Origin: DASZWJ01 sp963813895
Lineage (GTDB): Bacteria > Pseudomonadota > Gammaproteobacteria > JAURND01
Assembly: GCA_963813895.1 (NCBI GenBank)
Contig: CAWFAS010000003.1
Span: 186,001-250,000 of the forward strand
Direction of reading: 5' to 3'
DNA length: 64,000 nt
Shown: positions 35,801-45,451 of the stretch, piece by piece
Numbering within the stretch: the stretch's first letter is position 1
Layout: every line of letters starts with the position of its first letter
Program-made: the position numbers and the translations under genes
The notes under the pieces: model-generated
The model's database searches: none
What the model was told of the DNA's origin: nothing
What the model saw: the letters and a program-made list of their open reading frames with translations, nothing else

Positions 35801-35832
35801 TCTCCCTTCTCCCGCTTGCGGGAGAAGGGAGA
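35801..35832. repeat. Perfect 15-bp hairpin between ybaB and recR
   Basis: TCTCCCTTCTCCCGC (35801-35815) and GCGGGAGAAGGGAGA (35818-35832) with a 2-nt loop. It is GC-rich without a T run, and related to the CCCTCTCCCGCAAGGGG family. It interrupts the otherwise tight dnaX-ybaB-recR operon. Confidence 0.6.
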
Positions 35833-35899
35833 AAGTCACTGTCAATTCATGTGGTGAATCCTTACAAATAATTTTGAACTTTCAGATGCAGTACTGCCT

Positions 35900-36499
35900 A
35901 TGTTCACTCCCTTAGTACAACAGCTAATAGATCACCTGCGCTGCTTATCCGGCGTCGGGCCCAAATCCGCCCAGCGCATGGCATTCCAGTTATTGGAGCG
36001 TCATCGAGAGGCCGGTTTAACCTTGGCGCTTACTCTATCCGACGCCTTAACCAAAGTAAGCCACTGCCAGCTCTGCCATTCTTTTTCAGAATATCCTTTG
36101 TGCAATTTGTGCACTAATAAAACGCGTAATCATACGCAACTCTGCGTGGTAGAAACCCCAGCAGATGTCTATGCTTTGGAACAAGCCCATAGCTATCAAG
36201 GATTATATTTTGTGCTTATGGGTCATCTTTCACCTTTGGATGGAATAGGGCCAGATGAAATTCACATTCCCCTCTTAAAGCAACGTATCCAGCAAGGATC
36301 TATACAAGAATTAATACTAGCAACCAATCCTACTGTAGAAGGTGAGGCCACGGCGCATTATATTGCCAACCTATTGAAAGATACTTCCATCCGCTGTAGT
36401 CGCATTGCTCATGGGGTGCCACTAGATGGCGAATTAGGCTATCTCGACGCAGGCACCCTTTCCCGCGCCTTAACTCTGAGAACAGCTATAGATCTCTAA
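35900..36499 (+). CDS. recR: Recombination mediator RecR
   Basis: A 199-residue protein. An N-terminal HhH motif (LSGVGPKSAQRMAFQLL), a C4 zinc finger (CQLCHSFSEYPLCNLC) and a Toprim domain (LCVVETPADVYALE, ATNPTVEGEATAHYI) are followed by the C-terminal Walker-B-like segment. Works with RecF and RecO to load RecA at gaps. It precedes ygfZ by 5 bp. Confidence 0.96.
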   Translation: MFTPLVQQLIDHLRCLSGVGPKSAQRMAFQLLERHREAGLTLALTLSDALTKVSHCQLCHSFSEYPLCNLCTNKTRNHTQLCVVETPADVYALEQAHSYQGLYFVLMGHLSPLDGIGPDEIHIPLLKQRIQQGSIQELILATNPTVEGEATAHYIANLLKDTSIRCSRIAHGVPLDGELGYLDAGTLSRALTLRTAIDL

Positions 36500-36504
36500 C
36501 CTAT

Positions 36505-37344
36505 ATGAATAATTTTATAACCTTACTTTCTGATCTGGTCCTTATAAAAGTCACCGGTGCAAAGCAGGATTCATTCCTGCAAGGGCAACTGACTTGTGAC
36601 ATTGGCGATATCAACTCCACCCAAAGCCGCCTTGCAGCACATTGCAGCGCCAAAGGCCGCGTGTTAGCCAGTTTGCGGGTGATTAAATTTCAAGATCATT
36701 TTTATTTATTGCTCCCCAAAAGCATGGTTGAACCTACCCTAAAACAGCTTGGCAAATATGCTCCCTTTTCTCGCGTCATGCTGGAACAGGAACAGGAGAT
36801 CATCATATCGGGATGTTATGGTGAAAAAATAAGTGCCGATCTTAATTTAATCGTGGGTGACCTGCCACAACAACCTGATGACGCAGTCACACAGAAAGAC
36901 CTATTGTGCATTCGTATCAGGGGTGATAATCCACGCTTTATGTTGGTTGGCCCTAAAACAGTTATTTCAGACATACAACAAAAATTAATGACCTACCATT
37001 CCCCAGACACCGATGATGCCTGGCGTCTGCTGGATATACAAAATGGTATTGCCAATATTTATCCGGCCACTATGGATTTATTTACACCTCATATGTTGAA
37101 TTACCCCCAATTGAATGCCGTTAGCTTTACCAAGGGCTGCTATGTAGGTCAGGAAATTATTGCCCGCACCCATTATTTAGGAAAAGTGAAACGCCAGTTA
37201 AAGTTCTTAACTATCACGACTGAAAAAAACTTTAATCCTGGGGAAGGATTATATAATGATGAACAGCAAGAAATAGGCACCATCATTGATGCACTGCATA
37301 CCACACTGGTGGAATGTCAATTATTGGCTGTAGTACAAGAATAG
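36505..37344 (+). CDS. ygfZ: YgfZ folate-dependent Fe-S repair protein
   Basis: A 279-residue GcvT-like protein with the family signature KGCYVGQEIIARTHYLGKVKR (about residues 210-230), including the essential Cys. Implicated in maturation or repair of Fe-S enzymes. It follows recR closely on the same strand, so probable co-transcription. Confidence 0.93.
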   Translation: MNNFITLLSDLVLIKVTGAKQDSFLQGQLTCDIGDINSTQSRLAAHCSAKGRVLASLRVIKFQDHFYLLLPKSMVEPTLKQLGKYAPFSRVMLEQEQEIIISGCYGEKISADLNLIVGDLPQQPDDAVTQKDLLCIRIRGDNPRFMLVGPKTVISDIQQKLMTYHSPDTDDAWRLLDIQNGIANIYPATMDLFTPHMLNYPQLNAVSFTKGCYVGQEIIARTHYLGKVKRQLKFLTITTEKNFNPGEGLYNDEQQEIGTIIDALHTTLVECQLLAVVQE

Positions 37345-37374
37345 CTTATTGATTCTATACAATTGGAGCTAATG

Positions 37375-37537
37375 TGCCACTAGAGACTGCCCCCTTCCTA
37401 ACCTTCCCCCGCAAGCGGGGGGCAGGGACTGGTTGGGCAGAATAAGTTAAGCTATGCACCCAATCCCATACTGGCTCGAGCAAGTCCCTTCCCCCGCTTG
37501 CGGGGGAAGGTTAGGAAGGGGGCAGCCTCTGGTGGCA
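37375..37537. mobile_element. MITE-like element, GCCACTAGAGACTGCCCCC family
   Basis: The inverted arms start TGCCACTAGAGACTGCCCCC (left) and end GGGGGCAGCCTCTGGTGGCA (right), with a near-identical interior to 2984-3198 (GACTGGTTGGGCAGAATA, GCACCCAATCCCATACT). The outer GTAACTATTCAGCAT ends are absent. Lies between ygfZ and the convergent lysS. Confidence 0.75.
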
Positions 37538-37619
37538 TTTAGACCTGAGTCTTTCGAGTAAAAAAAAGATGCTTTTAACAAAAATTCCCTGTAGGTGGAT
37601 ACATGACAGTCAACCCATT

Positions 37620-39125
37620 TTATTCACTCTGCGGCCGCATCTGCGGGAACAAAATCACATCCCGTATCGATGGTGAATCTGTAAACAGCATCACCAACCG
37701 ATCGATGCCAATACCCTCTCCTGCGGTCGGTGGCAATCCATATTCCAATGCTTGAATATAGTCAGCATCAAACACCATGGCTTCCAGATCTCCCCCCTCT
37801 CGATGCTTGACCTGTTCACGAAAACGTTCTGCTTGATCCTCAGGATCATTTAATTCGGAAAACCCATTAGCAATTTCCCTGCCGGCCACAAAAAATTCAA
37901 ACCGGTCAGTTACTTCAGGATTATTATTATTTTTACGCGCCAGCGGTGATACCTCGGTAGGAAATTCTGTAATAAAAGTGGGCTCCAGCAAACGGTGTTC
38001 TACAGTTTTTTCAAAAATACTATATTGTATTTTCCCTATCCCATCTTGTTCTGTTACCCCAACATCTAAGCGGCGAGCCATAGCGCGCAGCTGATGCAAA
38101 TCCTGCAAGTCTGAGAGGTTAAAATCGGGATTAAAATGTAATAGAGATTCCACAATGGTCTTACGTTGGAAAGGCTTCGCAAAATCAAAAACACCGCCTT
38201 GATAAGTTAACTTTGAGGATGCAAAAATTTTCTGCACCAGATCACGCATCAATTCCTCAGTTAAGTTCATTAAATCGTGATAATCGGCATATGCCTCATA
38301 AAATTCCAGCATGGTGAACTCGGGATTATGCCGAGTAGATAAGCCTTCATTGCGGAAATTCCGATTGATCTCAAACACACGTTCAAAGCCACCCACCACC
38401 AAACGTTTCAGGTACAGTTCTGGCGCAATACGTAAATATAAATCCATATCCAGAGTATTATGATGCGTAATAAAGGGCCTGGCAGCAGCACCCCCAGGAA
38501 TGGGATGCATCATCGGTGTTTCAACTTCCATAAATCGACGCGTAAGAAAAAATTCGCGTATGCCACTAATCACAGCTGAACGCGTTTTAAAAATGCGGCG
38601 TGCCTCTTCATTAGCAATCAAATCTATATAGCGCTGTCGATAACGAGTCTCGAGATCGGTCAAGCCATGGAATTTATCCGGCAGGGGCTGTAGCGCCTTA
38701 GTTAACAATACTAAGCGAGTCACTTTAATACTTAATTCACCGGTTTTGGTTTTAAACAGATGGCCTTCTGCGCCAATTATGTCCCCCAAATCCCAATGTT
38801 TAAAGTGCTCATACACTTCTGCGGTTAAAGCATCTTGTTTTACATATAGCTGAATATGGCCCGTCATGTCTTGGAGGTGCACAAAGCTGGCTTTACCCAT
38901 AATACGCCGTGTCATAATACGTCCAGCCACCTTCACGCTATGCGGGGCATTTTCTAATTCATCCTCAGTTTTATCAGCAAACTGCGCCAGCAAATCTTCT
39001 GCAAATGCATCTTTATGGAAATCATTGGGAAAAGCTTTACCGGTCAAGCGCCACTGCTGTAATTTGTTACGACGCTGAGCAATTTGCTCATTAATATCGA
39101 GATTAGAAATGTTTTCGGTAGTCAT
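37620..39125 (-). CDS. lysS: Lysyl-tRNA synthetase, class II
   Basis: A 501-residue protein. The N-terminal OB-fold anticodon-binding domain (VKVAGRIMTRRIMGKASFVHLQD) is followed by the class II catalytic core: motif 2 FRNEGLSTRHNPEFTMLEFY and motif 3 GIGIDRLVMLFTDSPSIRDVILFP. It is downstream of prfB on the same strand, as in E. coli, but separated by a 260-bp repeat-filled gap. Confidence 0.97.
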   Translation of the reverse strand: MTTENISNLDINEQIAQRRNKLQQWRLTGKAFPNDFHKDAFAEDLLAQFADKTEDELENAPHSVKVAGRIMTRRIMGKASFVHLQDMTGHIQLYVKQDALTAEVYEHFKHWDLGDIIGAEGHLFKTKTGELSIKVTRLVLLTKALQPLPDKFHGLTDLETRYRQRYIDLIANEEARRIFKTRSAVISGIREFFLTRRFMEVETPMMHPIPGGAAARPFITHHNTLDMDLYLRIAPELYLKRLVVGGFERVFEINRNFRNEGLSTRHNPEFTMLEFYEAYADYHDLMNLTEELMRDLVQKIFASSKLTYQGGVFDFAKPFQRKTIVESLLHFNPDFNLSDLQDLHQLRAMARRLDVGVTEQDGIGKIQYSIFEKTVEHRLLEPTFITEFPTEVSPLARKNNNNPEVTDRFEFFVAGREIANGFSELNDPEDQAERFREQVKHREGGDLEAMVFDADYIQALEYGLPPTAGEGIGIDRLVMLFTDSPSIRDVILFPQMRPQSE

Positions 39126-39179
39126 TAATAGTTCCTGAGTAACTTAAAATTTGCTGAATGTCATGTTTTCTTTATGGGA

Positions 39180-39372
39180 AAGCATCGTATCCGTCTCCCC
39201 TTACGAGGGCATGGTTGAATAATTCTCTTCCTAACTATCTGAAACTCTATGATCCCCTCTCCCCTTGCGGGAGAGGGGGTTGGTGTGGCATTCATTGGTG
39301 AAAATTAAATGGTAAATGCTTAATATTACCCCTCTCCCTAGCCCTCTCCCGCAAGGGGAGAGGGGAAACAGT
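39180..39372. mobile_element. Repeat array between prfB and lysS
   Basis: It contains GTTGAATAATTCTCTTCC, an inner CCCTCTCCCCTTGCGGGAGAGGG palindrome, GGTTGGTGTGGCATTCATT...GCTTAATATTACCCCTCTCCC, and a right arm CCCTCTCCCGCAAGGGGAGAGG. The same order occurs around the IS element (55948-57828). It appears to be a composite of two hairpin families. Confidence 0.65.
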
Positions 39373-39385
39373 ATGATAGCCACAT

Positions 39386-40490
39386 CTACTCCACCCCCTG
39401 CTTCAAACTAGCTTCAATAAAAAAGTCAATATCACCATCCAACACCGCCTGCGTATTCGTCGTTTCTACCCCAGTACGTAAATCTTTAATCCGTGAAGCG
39501 TCCAATACATAAGAACGGATTTGGCTCCCCCAAGAGATCTCTGCTTTAGAAGCCTCTAATGCGCTTTGTGCCTCATTTTTTTTCTGTAGTTCCAGCTCAT
39601 ATAGACGAGCACGCAACTGCTTTAACGCTTGCGCGCGGTTTTTATGTTGGGAACGTTCATTCTGACATTGCACTACAGTATTGGTAGGCAAGTGGGTAAT
39701 ACGCACAGCCGAATCGGTACGGTTAACGTGTTGCCCCCCCGCGCCGCTGGCGCGATAGGTATCGACTCTTAAATCAGCCGGGTTAATATCTACCACTATG
39801 TCATCATCCACCTCGGGTGAAATAAACACCGATGCAAATGACGTATGGCGACGATTACCTGAATCAAAAGGGGATTTACGCACTAGTCTGTGTACGCCAG
39901 TTTCGGTACGTAACCAGCCATAAGCATAAGGCCCTTCATAACGCACAGTGGCACTTTTTATACCAGCTACTTCACCGGCCGAAGCTTCCATGATTTCCGT
40001 TCTAAAACTATGTTTATCACCCCACCGCAAATACATGCGTAACAGCATCTCTGCCCAATCCTGAGCTTCAGTGCCACCCGAGCCGGCCTGAATGTCCAGA
40101 TAAGCGTTATTGGGGTCCATCTTGCCCGAAAACATACGGGCAAATTCCAATGCCGCTACTTTGCGACCTAAGGTCTCGAGTTCTGTTATTATTACTTGAA
40201 AAGTGGCTTGATCATTTTCGGCAGCGGCTAATGCCAATAATTCTCCGGTATCGGTCAACTGCTGTTCCAGTTGTTGAAAATCGTTTAATAACGTCTCCAG
40301 CTGTACGCGTTCGCGTCCCAAAGTTTGGGCTTTATCAGGATCGGTCCAGAGGGCAGGATCTTCCAGCTGACGCACGACCTCCTCCCAACGTTCACGTTTC
40401 TGATCTACTTCAAAGATACCCCCGAAGCGAATGGGTGCGCTGGGTGAGGTCTTTAATACGTTCTAATTGTGGGTTAATTTCCAATGACAT
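39386..40490 (-). CDS. prfB: Peptide chain release factor 2, with programmed +1 frameshift
   Basis: From the ATG at 40490 the first 26 codons end ...LRGYL and meet an in-frame TGA at 40412-40410. The site is the classic CGGGGGTATCTTTGA: an internal Shine-Dalgarno GGGGG 3 nt before CTT-TGA. A +1 shift continues into GAA (EVDQKRERW) and gives a 367-residue RF2. SPFDSGNRRH carries the SPF stop-recognition tripeptide and SGAGGQHVNRTDSAVR the GGQ motif. Low RF2 allows the shift and raises RF2, an autoregulatory loop. A caller that ignores the shift would start at 40375 or further in. Confidence 0.96.
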
Positions 40491-40677
40491 GATGCACCTG
40501 TGTTTTTAATTTTTAGGCTCTGACAGCCATTATGTTCCCCTACTCTGTCAAAAGAAGCAGGAAACAGAGCTATTTTGTATACCATTTTTTTGCTAAAGAT
40601 ACCAGTTAGGATATCTACGCAAACAAGCCAAGACTGTTAGCAAAATAGATAAATTTATGTTCAGCAAGGAAATCCAT

Positions 40678-40704
40678 CTTGAAAAAACAATAATCACCCA
40701 CATA
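40678..40704 (+). promoter_or_regulatory. Probable sigma32 heat-shock promoter of grpE
   Basis: CTTGAAA (40678-40684), a spacer of about 12 bp and CCCACATA (40697-40704) resemble the sigma32 consensus CTTGAAA-N12-16-CCCATNTA with one extra base in the -10. The predicted start near 40712 favours the grpE ATG at 40741 over the upstream ATG at 40657. Confidence 0.5.
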
Positions 40705-40740
40705 TTGATAACAATCTATATGCATCTGGAGAACCTTAGC

Positions 40741-41367
40741 ATGGGCGATAAAGAGAAAAACTCATTACTGCACTCACAAGATAAGAGTAAAACGCACTCT
40801 CAAAGCAAGGCAAAATCTGCACACCTTGATATCGAGGAGACTGCGGAGAGTGAACAACTGGCCTTGGAACATCCCAAATATGTGGAGTTAGAGGCTAAAC
40901 TTAACGAAACAGAAGAGCAATTGAATGCCGCTAATTCCGCTGTTAATGACTATAAAAGTCAATTGCTAAGGGCTCACGCAGACATTGACAATATACGCAA
41001 GCGCTCAGAAAAAGATATTGCCAATGCCCACAAATATGGATTGGATCGCCTGATTTCTGAACTGCTCCCCGTTATTGATAGCTTAGAGCGTGGACTGTGT
41101 TTAGACGTCAAGGATAATGAATTTGCCAGTCGTGTCCACGAAGGCTTGCAAATGACCTTGAGTTTGCTTCTGGATACATTGGCCAAATTTGGAATTAAAG
41201 TCGTTGACCCTTTAAATGAAGCTTTTAACCCAGAATTACATCAAGCCATTTCAATGCAGGAAAATTCTGAGTTACCGCCCAACACTGTAGTCCAGGTATT
41301 ACAAAAAGGATATTTGTTAAATGACAGATTAATCCGCCCCGCCCTGGTTGTTGTGGCTAAACCATAA
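40741..41367 (+). CDS. grpE: Nucleotide exchange factor GrpE
   Basis: A 208-residue protein from the ATG at 40741 (TGGAG 9 bases upstream). An acidic disordered start precedes a long coiled coil (VELEAKLNETEEQLNAANSAVNDYKSQLLRAHADIDNIRKR) and the C-terminal beta domain (LLNDRLIRPALVVVAKP). It stimulates ADP release from DnaK, encoded 65 bp downstream. Confidence 0.95.
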   Translation: MGDKEKNSLLHSQDKSKTHSQSKAKSAHLDIEETAESEQLALEHPKYVELEAKLNETEEQLNAANSAVNDYKSQLLRAHADIDNIRKRSEKDIANAHKYGLDRLISELLPVIDSLERGLCLDVKDNEFASRVHEGLQMTLSLLLDTLAKFGIKVVDPLNEAFNPELHQAISMQENSELPPNTVVQVLQKGYLLNDRLIRPALVVVAKP

Positions 41368-41432
41368 GGGCTTATAGAAGCATTACCCCCAAACAATAGT
41401 ATGAGACAACTTTAAGCATCTGGAGAAAATTT

Positions 41433-43409
41433 ATGGCTAATCCCATTATCGGAATCGATTTAGGTACTACCAACTCTTGCGTAGCAGTGATGGAAGCCGG
41501 AGGCAAAGTACGCGTAATTGAAAACAGTGAGGGCGACCGCACTACTCCTTCCATCGTCGCCTATACTAAAGATGGCGAAATACTGGTCGGCCAGTCAGCC
41601 AAGCGTCAAGCCGTCACCAACCCACATAATACTTTATACGCCATCAAACGTCTCATCGGCCGTAAGTTCAAAGATGAAGTCGTTCAACGTGACATAAAAA
41701 TGGTCCCTTATAAAATCGTTGCGGCAGATAATGGTGATGCTTGGGTAGAAGTGAACGGACAAAAAATAGCTTCACAACAAATTTCCGCGCAAATTCTCAT
41801 TAAAATGAAAAAAACGGCTGAAGCCTATCTAGGTCATGAGGTTAAAGAGGCAGTTATTACTGTACCCGCCTACTTTGATGACTCACAACGTCAGGCCACC
41901 AAAGATGCTGGCCGCATCGCCGGACTGGAAGTTAAACGCATTATTAATGAACCTACGGCAGCAGCTCTCGCCTATGGTTTAGATAAAAAAGGCGGCGATA
42001 GAAAAATAGCTGTTTATGACCTGGGCGGTGGCACCTTCGATATTTCCATTATAGAAATTGCTAGAGTGGGCGAAGAACATCAGTTTGAGGTATTAGCTAC
42101 TAATGGTGATACCTTTTTAGGTGGCGAAGATTTTGACCTGCGTTTAATTGATTATCTCGCTAGTGAATTCAAAAAAGAACAAGGCATTGATCTACATAAC
42201 GATCCTTTAGCACTTCAGCGCCTAAAAGAAGCTGCTGAAAAAGCGAAAATTGAATTATCCTCTTCACAACAAACCGATGTGAACCTGCCTTACATTACCG
42301 CAGACGCTACCGGTCCGAAGCACTTAAACATTCGTGTTACCCGCGCCAAACTGGAATCTTTAGTTGAAAATTTGATCGAACGCACGATTGCTCCTTGCAA
42401 AACTGCCCTCAAGGACGCGAATCTGAAAATTTCTGAAATCGATGAAGTGATTATGGTTGGCGGTCAGACCCGTATGCCTAAGGTGCAGGAAACAGTTAAA
42501 AACTTCTTTGGCAAAGAAGCCAGACATGATGTAAACCCCGATGAGGCTGTGGCTATTGGTGCAGCTATTCAAGCAGCTGTGTTATCGGGCGAAGTTAAAG
42601 ACGTATTATTGCTAGACGTAACCCCACTATCCTTAGGCATAGAGACCATGGGCGGCGTCATGACCAAACTCATAGACAAAAACACCACTATACCTACCAA
42701 AGCAGCACAAGTATTCTCGACAGCAGATGACAATCAGACCGCAGTGACGGTACATGTGCTGCAGGGTGAGCGTGAAATGGCTTCCGCCAATAAATCTCTG
42801 GGACGTTTCGACCTTTCAGACATTCCCCCTGCACCACGTGGTGTCCCACAGGTTGAAGTGACTTTTGATATTGATGCTAATGGTATTTTACATGTTTCCG
42901 CCAAAGACAAGGCTACAGGCAAACAGCAATCTATCGTTATTAAAGCTTCCAGTGGCTTATCCGAGGATGAGATAAAACGCATGGTCCGCGATGCTGATGA
43001 ACATAAAGAAGCTGACAAAAAATTCCATGAATTAGTTGATGTACGCAATAAAGCCGATAACTTAATCCATGCCTCAACCAAATCTATAAAAGAACTGGGG
43101 AGCGATATCACAGACGACGAGAAGAAATCTATCGAAGAAGCCATTGACGCACTAAAAAACGTCATGAAGCAAGATGACAAACAAGCCATCGAAGAAAAAA
43201 CCCAAAAACTCAGCGAAGTCTCTGGCAAAATGGCTGAACGTCTCTATGCTAAAAAAGGCGCAGAATCAGGCGGCAAACCTGAAGCGGGCGCCGAGTCAGG
43301 TCCTACGGGCTCCCCTGAAAATGCCGGACAAGATAAAAAAGCTGGCACTGAAAATGTCGTAGATGCCGAATTTGAAGAAGTTAAGGAACATAAAGACGAT
43401 ATAAAGTAA
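41433..43409 (+). CDS. dnaK: Chaperone DnaK (Hsp70)
   Basis: A 658-residue protein. ATPase domain motifs: IGIDLGTTNSCVAVMEAG, IINEPTAAALAYGLD, AVYDLGGGTFDISIIEI, MVGGQTRMPKVQ. The linker DVLLLDVTPLSLGIETMGG leads into the substrate-binding domain, and an alpha lid and tail end EFEEVKEHKDDIK. Heat-shock operon grpE-dnaK-dnaJ. Confidence 0.98.
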   Translation: MANPIIGIDLGTTNSCVAVMEAGGKVRVIENSEGDRTTPSIVAYTKDGEILVGQSAKRQAVTNPHNTLYAIKRLIGRKFKDEVVQRDIKMVPYKIVAADNGDAWVEVNGQKIASQQISAQILIKMKKTAEAYLGHEVKEAVITVPAYFDDSQRQATKDAGRIAGLEVKRIINEPTAAALAYGLDKKGGDRKIAVYDLGGGTFDISIIEIARVGEEHQFEVLATNGDTFLGGEDFDLRLIDYLASEFKKEQGIDLHNDPLALQRLKEAAEKAKIELSSSQQTDVNLPYITADATGPKHLNIRVTRAKLESLVENLIERTIAPCKTALKDANLKISEIDEVIMVGGQTRMPKVQETVKNFFGKEARHDVNPDEAVAIGAAIQAAVLSGEVKDVLLLDVTPLSLGIETMGGVMTKLIDKNTTIPTKAAQVFSTADDNQTAVTVHVLQGEREMASANKSLGRFDLSDIPPAPRGVPQVEVTFDIDANGILHVSAKDKATGKQQSIVIKASSGLSEDEIKRMVRDADEHKEADKKFHELVDVRNKADNLIHASTKSIKELGSDITDDEKKSIEEAIDALKNVMKQDDKQAIEEKTQKLSEVSGKMAERLYAKKGAESGGKPEAGAESGPTGSPENAGQDKKAGTENVVDAEFEEVKEHKDDIK

Positions 43410-43449
43410 TCTGCGCTCACTCCTTCTTGGGAGAACTAGGATCCCCTCG

Positions 43450-43572
43450 GGGGGCTTTGTTGAATAATTCGCTCCTTTTTATGGAGAAACTCTATGATCC
43501 CCTCTCCCCTTGCGGGAGAGGGGATACAGTGCTTTTACAAAAAATAGGAGCGAATTATTCAACAAAGCCCCC
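43450..43572. mobile_element. MITE-like element with perfect 26-bp terminal inverted repeats
   Basis: Left end 43450-43475 begins GGGGGCTTTGTTGAATAATT; right end 43547-43572 is its exact reverse complement. The centre is the CCCTCTCCCCTTGCGGGAGAGGG palindrome. This 123-bp copy is the cleanest example of the family also present at 51860-52095 and 55948-57828. Lies between dnaK and dnaJ. Confidence 0.85.
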
Positions 43573-43621
43573 GCAAAGGAAGAGGGATCATAGAGTAGTA
43601 ATATGTAGCCGTCAGTCATGA

Positions 43622-43698
43622 CTGTCATCCTGAGCGCACCGAAGGATCTCCACCAGGTGGCACTTCACGGAGATACTTCCCTACCCTCAGGATGACAG
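43622..43698. repeat. TGTCATCCTGAGC-family palindrome before dnaJ
   Basis: Arms CTGTCATCCTGAGCGCACCG...GGATCTCC (43622-43651) and GGAGATACTTCC...CAGGATGACAG (43669-43698). It ends 35 bp before the dnaJ start and could attenuate dnaK-dnaJ read-through. Together with the MITE at 43450 it fills the 323-bp gap. Confidence 0.75.
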
Positions 43699-43732
43699 AC
43701 AACAGTAAATTATAAACCGGTATCAATTCATC

Positions 43733-44863
43733 ATGTCTAATAAAAGAGATTACTATGAAACACTCGGTGTTTCTCGTTCCGCCACGGCAGAAGAAATAAA
43801 AAAATCATTTCGTCAACTCGCAATGAAACACCACCCAGATCGGAACCCAGGTGATAAATCCTCTGAAGAGAAATTTAAAGAAATTAAAGAAGCCTATGAT
43901 GTATTGAGCGACACCCAAAAACGTGCACGTTATGATCAATTGGGTCATGCCGGCTTTGAAGGTGGGATGGGTGCGGGGCGCGGATTTGATTTCGGTGATA
44001 TAAGTGACATTTTTGGTGATATATTCGGTGATGTATTTGGGGGCGGACGCGGCAAAAGAACACGTGCTCAACGTGGGGCTGATTTAATCTATAACCTGGA
44101 ATTAAACCTCGAAGATGCTGTGCATGGCACCACCATGAAAATTCAAGTGCCTTCCTGGAATAACTGCTCAGAATGTCAGGGTTCCGGCGCCAAAAAAGGC
44201 ACCAGTCCAACTGTTTGCGGCACTTGTAATGGGCAGGGCCAAGTACATCTACAACAAGGTTTTTTCTCAGTCTCGCAAACTTGCCCAGATTGTCGCGGTC
44301 AGGGGCAAGTCATCCGCGAACCTTGCCCCAAATGTCGAGGCCAGGGACGCGTCCAACAGGAAAAAACTCTATCCGTCAAAATTCCAGGTGGAGTCGATAC
44401 CGGCGACCGGATCCGCTTACAAGGAGAAGGCGAAGGTGGCACTTATGGTGCACCTGCAGGAGATTTGTACGTACAAATTAAAGTTAAACCGCACCGCATA
44501 TTCAGCCGTGAAAGTAACGATCTATTGTGTGAAATTCCAGTTAGTTTTACCGCTGCAGCCCTCGGTGGCGAAGTTGAAGTCCCCACCTTGGATGGCCGAG
44601 TCAAACTTAAAATCCCCACTGAAACTCAAAGTGGCAAATTATTCCGCTTACGCGGCAAAGGTGTACGCTCAGTACGTAGTGGCCGCAATGGCGATCTACT
44701 ATGCCGTATCATGGTTGAAACTCCCGTGAACTTAAACCGGGAACAAAAAGAATTGCTAAAACAATTTGCAGAATCCATAGCAAAAGGCGGCGATAAGCAC
44801 AACCCTAAATCTAAATCCTGGTTTGACAGCGTCAAGAGTTTCTTTGAAGGGTTAACCAATTAA
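43733..44863 (+). CDS. dnaJ: Chaperone DnaJ (Hsp40)
   Basis: A 376-residue type I J-protein. J domain with HPD in KHHPDRNPGD, a G/F-rich linker, and four CxxCxGxG zinc repeats (CSECQGSG, CGTCNGQG, CPDCRGQG, CPKCRGQG). The C-terminal substrate-binding domains follow. Partner of DnaK. Its separation from dnaK by two repeat elements is wider than in most relatives. Confidence 0.97.
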   Translation: MSNKRDYYETLGVSRSATAEEIKKSFRQLAMKHHPDRNPGDKSSEEKFKEIKEAYDVLSDTQKRARYDQLGHAGFEGGMGAGRGFDFGDISDIFGDIFGDVFGGGRGKRTRAQRGADLIYNLELNLEDAVHGTTMKIQVPSWNNCSECQGSGAKKGTSPTVCGTCNGQGQVHLQQGFFSVSQTCPDCRGQGQVIREPCPKCRGQGRVQQEKTLSVKIPGGVDTGDRIRLQGEGEGGTYGAPAGDLYVQIKVKPHRIFSRESNDLLCEIPVSFTAAALGGEVEVPTLDGRVKLKIPTETQSGKLFRLRGKGVRSVRSGRNGDLLCRIMVETPVNLNREQKELLKQFAESIAKGGDKHNPKSKSWFDSVKSFFEGLTN

Positions 44864-44997
44864 GGTACTGTAAAACAAGAACTTAATCTTTCTCCCCTCT
44901 CCTGCGTACATTCGATGTGCCGGGGGGAGGGTGTTTCTTCCTTTTTCACGTTCCTTGCGACTCGTTCTCATTACTCAGTAAACTTTAGGTGGAAAAA

Positions 44998-45450
44998 ATG
45001 CCTATCAAATATGTTCATACCAATATAATCTCTAATAACTGGGAAGTGTTATCAACTTTCTACCAGAAGGTTTTTGAATGTACGGCAGTGCCACCCATCA
45101 GAAATCAATCCGGTGAATGGTTAGATAAAGGAACCGGGTTAAATAATGCTCATCTTAAAGGTGTTCATCTAAGGTTACCTGGTTATGGGGATCAAGGGCC
45201 AACTCTAGAAATCTATCAGTATGTTGAGATGAAAGAAAAACCAGAAACTATAGTAGCAAACCGTTTGGGATTTGGTCATATTGCATTCTTAGTTGATAAT
45301 GTCAAACTTATGTACCAGAAGGTCTTAGAAAACGGTGGGCGTGCTCTTGGAGAGATAACAAATAATCAAGTATCCGGTGTTGGCATACTTACATTTGTTT
45401 ACATGGCTGATCCAGAAAATAATATTATTGAATTACAGAACTGGAGTTAA
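44998..45450 (+). CDS. VOC (glyoxalase/bleomycin-resistance) family protein
   Basis: A 150-residue protein; the ATG at 44998 is preferred over the GTG at 44989, with AGGTGG upstream. Two beta-alpha-beta-beta-beta modules: KYVHTNIISNNWEVLSTFYQKVF with a metal-ligand His, and GFGHIAFLVDNVKLMYQKVLENGG with ADPENNIIELQNW at the end. Metal-dependent small-molecule enzyme or binding protein; the substrate is unknown. It converges with the cupin gene (1-bp gap). Confidence 0.8.
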   Translation: MPIKYVHTNIISNNWEVLSTFYQKVFECTAVPPIRNQSGEWLDKGTGLNNAHLKGVHLRLPGYGDQGPTLEIYQYVEMKEKPETIVANRLGFGHIAFLVDNVKLMYQKVLENGGRALGEITNNQVSGVGILTFVYMADPENNIIELQNWS

Positions 45451-45451
45451 C

